Assembly (NCBI GenBank): GCA_020847515.1
Contig: JADLBW010000039.1
Location: 1 to 37,784 of the forward strand
Origin: Pirellulales bacterium
GTDB taxonomy: Bacteria; Planctomycetota; Planctomycetia; Pirellulales; Lacipirellulaceae
Length of the DNA stretch: 37,784 bases
Direction: 5' to 3'
In this document: in pieces, positions 35,211 through 37,784 of the stretch
Layout: the number at the start of each line of letters is the position of its first letter
How positions within the stretch are numbered: position 1 is the stretch's first letter
Made by a program: the position numbers and the translations under genes
The notes under the pieces: model-generated
Database searches by the model: none
Seen by the model: only the letters and a program-made list of their open reading frames with translations
Told to the model about the DNA's origin: nothing

Positions 35211-35726
35211 GATGGCAGCCTGTGGAGTGTGAAGGCCTGGCGGGGCGCGCCGTTCCACCGGCCCGTGCCGGTCGGTTCGCGCAGCGCCTCGATTGTAAGG
35301 GCGCTGCGCGGGCAATTACCGACAATTCGGCCTTCAAGACGGACGGGGATTCCCGCAAGTCGTGCGCAAAATGCACGTAAATCGGCTCGAAAAGCACGAT
35401 TCCCCGCTAGCGCTGCCGGAACCTGCGCCCCGCCGCACGGCAGGCGCCTGATTGGCCTGGCGGCAGCCGCGGTCCGCTGGCCGCTCCCCCATCCGGCATA
35501 ATCGGCGCCGCCGTCGGGCGCCGCCGCCCATGCCGCACGACGGCTACGGTGACCTACATTTCTCAGGACCACGGGGTCGCCTCGCAACCTCATGGCCCGT
35601 ATGGCGTTTAGACCGCACGGATCGATTTGTCGTCCGCACGGCCTAGGGGGCCGCGCCTCGCGCCCACGTGCGGGGCGCCGTCTCGCTTCGTAACCTTGAA
35701 CCGACGCTGGAGCACAAGGCCGCAAG
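35211..35726. other. Divergent intergenic region before motA
   Basis: This 516-bp stretch lies between the BNR_4 gene and motA. Open frames on both strands look like shadows with no family-like content. No sigma28-type motility promoter, heptad array or strong palindrome was found, although promoters for both genes should lie here. Confidence 0.45.
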
Positions 35727-36587
35727 ATGATCGTCGTCGTGGGATGCATCGTGGTGATCGGCGCGGTGCTGGCCGGCTTTACGTGGGCCGGCGGGCACCT
35801 TGGCGCCCTGGTTCACCCCTCGGAGATCGTGACGATCGGCGGGGCCTCGCTGGGGGCGCTGATCGTCATGTCCCCCAAGAAGGTGCTCATCGACCTGATC
35901 AAGGGAATGCTGCAATGCGTGAAGGGATCGCCGTTCAACAAAGCGATGTACGGCGACTTGTTCCGCCTGATGTACGACCTGTTGCGGACCGCGCGGCGCG
36001 AGGGGCTGCTGGGGCTGGAAGTCCACGTCGCCCATCCGCATGAAAGCTCGATCTTCACGAAGTATCCCCGCGTCGCCAACAACCACCACGTGTGCGACTT
36101 CATCTGCAGCGGCCTGACGCCGCTGGTCGAAGGGACCGCCCGTAAAGAGCAACTTCCGGCGCTGTTCGCCGCCGACATGGCCGTGCTCGAAGAAGAGCAC
36201 CACCTGCCGACGATGGCGCTGTCGAAGACGGCCGACGCCCTGCCCGGCTTCGGCATCGTCGCCGCGGTGCTGGGCATCGTCATCACGATGGGGCACATCG
36301 ACGGGCCGGTCGAAGAGATCGGCCACAAGGTGGGCGCCGCGCTGGTCGGTACGTTTCTCGGCATTTTGATGTCCTACGGCTTCATTGCCCCGCTGGCCGG
36401 GCGGATGGAGCTGTTGGGCTGCTCGGAAATGATGTTCTTCCGCACGATCGTCAGCATCATCATCGGCTTCGCCAACGATCTGCCTCCCAAGGTGGCCATC
36501 GACCAGGCCCGCCGCGGCGTCGGCACCGAGATGCGCCCGACGCGGGAGGAACTGGAGGAGATCTTCCAGGAAGTCGACGCGACGTAG
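35727..36587 (+). CDS. motA: Flagellar stator protein MotA
   Basis: This 286-residue proton-channel subunit of the flagellar motor has four membrane helices (about 1-20, 32-50, 170-190 and 203-223) with the large cytoplasmic loop between the second and third. The residues known to matter in E. coli fall at the same numbers: R90 and E98 for contact with the rotor, P173 (ALPGFG) and P222 (GFIAPLA) for the channel. The protein shows no truncation. It is followed by motB after a 93-bp heptad array, so the two probably form one operon. Planctomycetes of this group have a flagellated swarmer stage, which fits. Confidence 0.95.
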   Translation: MIVVVGCIVVIGAVLAGFTWAGGHLGALVHPSEIVTIGGASLGALIVMSPKKVLIDLIKGMLQCVKGSPFNKAMYGDLFRLMYDLLRTARREGLLGLEVHVAHPHESSIFTKYPRVANNHHVCDFICSGLTPLVEGTARKEQLPALFAADMAVLEEEHHLPTMALSKTADALPGFGIVAAVLGIVITMGHIDGPVEEIGHKVGAALVGTFLGILMSYGFIAPLAGRMELLGCSEMMFFRTIVSIIIGFANDLPPKVAIDQARRGVGTEMRPTREELEEIFQEVDAT

Positions 36588-36674
36588 GGTGAGACTGGTG
36601 ATCGGTGATCGGTGATCAGTGATCGGATTCGCCCGCTTTCCCACTCCCCCTTCCCCCTTCCCCCCTTCACAGAC
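36588..36674. repeat. Heptanucleotide array between motA and motB
   Basis: Units GGTGATC (36597, 36604, 36611) and AGTGATC are followed by GGATTCG, CCCGCTT, TCCCACT and CCCCCTT repeated, with one extra C near 36660, then CACAGAC. The motB ATG comes six bases later with no Shine-Dalgarno sequence. G-rich units come first, C/T-rich units last. Confidence 0.85.
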
Positions 36675-36680
36675 GCTCCC

Positions 36681-37574
36681 ATGGCAGGCAAAGGCGGCGG
36701 CGCTTGGAAAGTGGCTTACGCGGACTTCGTCACCGCGATGATGGCCTTCTTTCTGGTGATGTGGCTGGTCTCGCAGAAAGAAGGCGTCAAGGAGGCCGTC
36801 GCCGGCTACTTCCGCGACCCCTTCGCGACCTACAAAAGCACCGAGAAAGGCGCCGCCGGCGCCCCCAACCCCGTCAACGACCCCATGTACGGGCACACCG
36901 CCCAGCCGCAGAAGCGGCGGCTGGCCATCTCCGGCGATCGCACCGACTACCAGTTCACTGTGCTGTTCCCTTCAGGCAGCGACGAGCTCGGCCCCGACCA
37001 GCGGCAGTCGATCCGCGAGTTCGCCCCGATGATGGTCGGCAAGCTCAATCGCGTCGAAGTCCGCGGCCACTGCGTCCGCGAGCCGCTGGCCCCCGACAGC
37101 TCGTTCACGGACCATTGGCAGCTCTGTTTCGCCCGTAGCCAGACGGTGATGCAGGCGCTCATCGCCGAGGGAATCGAAGCGCAGCGGATCCGCCTCAGCC
37201 AGGCCGAAGGCAACGAGCCGCTGTCGCGCAACCTCTCCGACGAAGAGCTGAAGCTGAACTCGCGGGTCGACGTGATCCTGCTTCCTGACCTGGCCGACAT
37301 CCCCTGGGAGCGCCAGAAGCGCGAGGCGCAAGCCGCGCTCGACCCTCCCGGCGCCGGCCAAGAGCCGCAAGCTGTGCAGCCTTCTCACGATGAACCCGCG
37401 GCCCACGAAGGCGCCGAAGCGAGTTCCGAGTTGCCGCAGCCGGCCGGCGAGCAACCTCCGGCGAGCGAGCCGCCGGCGGCGGCCGAGCCGCCTCCGACGA
37501 GCGAGCCGCATTCGACAGGCGAACCGCCAGCCGCCGTAGAGGACCATGCACCTGAAGGTGCTCCGGTCCACTAG
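36681..37574 (+). CDS. motB: Flagellar stator protein MotB
   Basis: This 297-residue protein anchors the stator to peptidoglycan and supplies the proton-binding Asp. The single helix YADFVTAMMAFFLVMWL contains D15, the counterpart of E. coli Asp32. A plug and linker follow, then an OmpA-like domain at about 94-215 (LFPSGSDELGPDQRQSIREF, VEVRGH, NSRVDVILL). A Pro/Glu/Ala-rich tail of about 75 residues with repeated EPPA-like steps is unusual. The last 13 codons and the stop lie inside the first copy of the palindromic repeat unit at 37533. The ATG at 36681 is chosen because the frame upstream of it is array sequence. Confidence 0.93.
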   Translation: MAGKGGGAWKVAYADFVTAMMAFFLVMWLVSQKEGVKEAVAGYFRDPFATYKSTEKGAAGAPNPVNDPMYGHTAQPQKRRLAISGDRTDYQFTVLFPSGSDELGPDQRQSIREFAPMMVGKLNRVEVRGHCVREPLAPDSSFTDHWQLCFARSQTVMQALIAEGIEAQRIRLSQAEGNEPLSRNLSDEELKLNSRVDVILLPDLADIPWERQKREAQAALDPPGAGQEPQAVQPSHDEPAAHEGAEASSELPQPAGEQPPASEPPAAAEPPPTSEPHSTGEPPAAVEDHAPEGAPVH

Positions 37575-37784
37575 CACGCTGGCGCCATGCCCACCGCCCT
37601 GGGTGGGCATGCCGCGTGCCATGCCCACCCCTCTGGTGGGCATGCCTGGAAACATGGCCACGCAGAGCCGTGGCCATGCCACCCGACTGCCGTAGAGGAC
37701 CATGCACCTGAAGGTGCTCCGGTCCAGTAGCACGCTGGCGCCATGCCCACCGCTCTGGGCGGGCATGCTGAAAAACATGGCCAC
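37533..37784. repeat. 156-bp palindromic repeat unit, one full and one partial copy
   Basis: The unit at 37533-37688 recurs from 37689 to the window end; the first 80 bases differ at only three positions. It stacks several hairpins. GCACCT/AGGTGC lies inside GGACC/GGTCC (37541-37569). ATGCCCACC pairs with GGTGGGCAT (37587-37610). CATGCCCACC pairs with GGTGGGCATG (37620-37644). CATGGCCACG pairs with CGTGGCCATG (37653-37678). Copy 2 lacks the third hairpin and is cut off by the window edge. Confidence 0.88.

Noticed and set aside
35560..35726. Sigma28-type promoter for motAB
   Set aside because: No pair of boxes resembling TAAA and GCCGATAA at suitable spacing was found.
35141..35749. Minus-strand frame of 202 codons before motA
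   Set aside because: It overlaps motA and the BNR_4 signal peptide and has no family-like content.

Overview
The window is GC-rich bacterial DNA from a planctomycete, most likely of the Pirellulales/Lacipirellulaceae type. The lineage call rests on several co-occurring marks: PEP-CTERM sorting tails, dockerin-like calcium repeats, a DUF1559 prepilin-like protein, a PSCyt1-DUF1549-DUF1553 protein paired with a DUF1501 protein, a Cys-rich secreted protein and a PQQ-propeller protein. No rRNA, tRNA, transposase or CRISPR array was seen.

Positions 279-14491 look like a carbohydrate locus. Two sugar ABC permeases (MalF/MalG type) are followed by a 1176-residue GH94 phosphorylase. Next come a secreted PEP-CTERM/dockerin protein with a probable alpha-helical barrel, two secreted PEP-CTERM proteins with related beta-sandwich domains, a DUF1559 protein and a PF10091 'glycoamylase-like' enzyme. 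GH94 plus PF10091 (the GH144-related group) plus an oligosaccharide importer points to beta-1,2-glucan (sophoro-oligosaccharide) use. That is an inference; no substrate is proven. A consensus-perfect LacI-family operator overlaps the -35 box of a good promoter at 7944-7982, in the middle of the locus.

Positions 14849-21078 hold a secreted PHP-type (CehA/McbA) metallohydrolase with an in-frame palindromic insertion, an OprO/OprP-type porin, the Cys-rich protein and, on the minus strand, the PQQ-like protein. Positions 21524-26114 are a four-gene export operon (HlyD-type adaptor, MacB/LolD-type ATPase, two FtsX-type permeases). An outer-membrane protein, a CopZ-like Zn/[2Fe-2S] protein and a lipid-kinase family protein follow. 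Then come the minus-strand DUF1549/DUF1553-DUF1501 pair, a BNR_4 propeller protein and, at the right edge, motA-motB.

The most unusual content is intergenic. At least six gene junctions consist of degenerate tandem repeats with a strict 7-bp period. The words differ between arrays but come from a shared set used in either orientation. Five of the arrays run directly up to a start codon that has no Shine-Dalgarno sequence. The same 7-bp period forms the stem arms of a roughly 150-bp palindromic element present in two copies plus a half copy. At the right end a 156-bp unit of stacked palindromes repeats, and its first copy contains the last codons and stop of motB.
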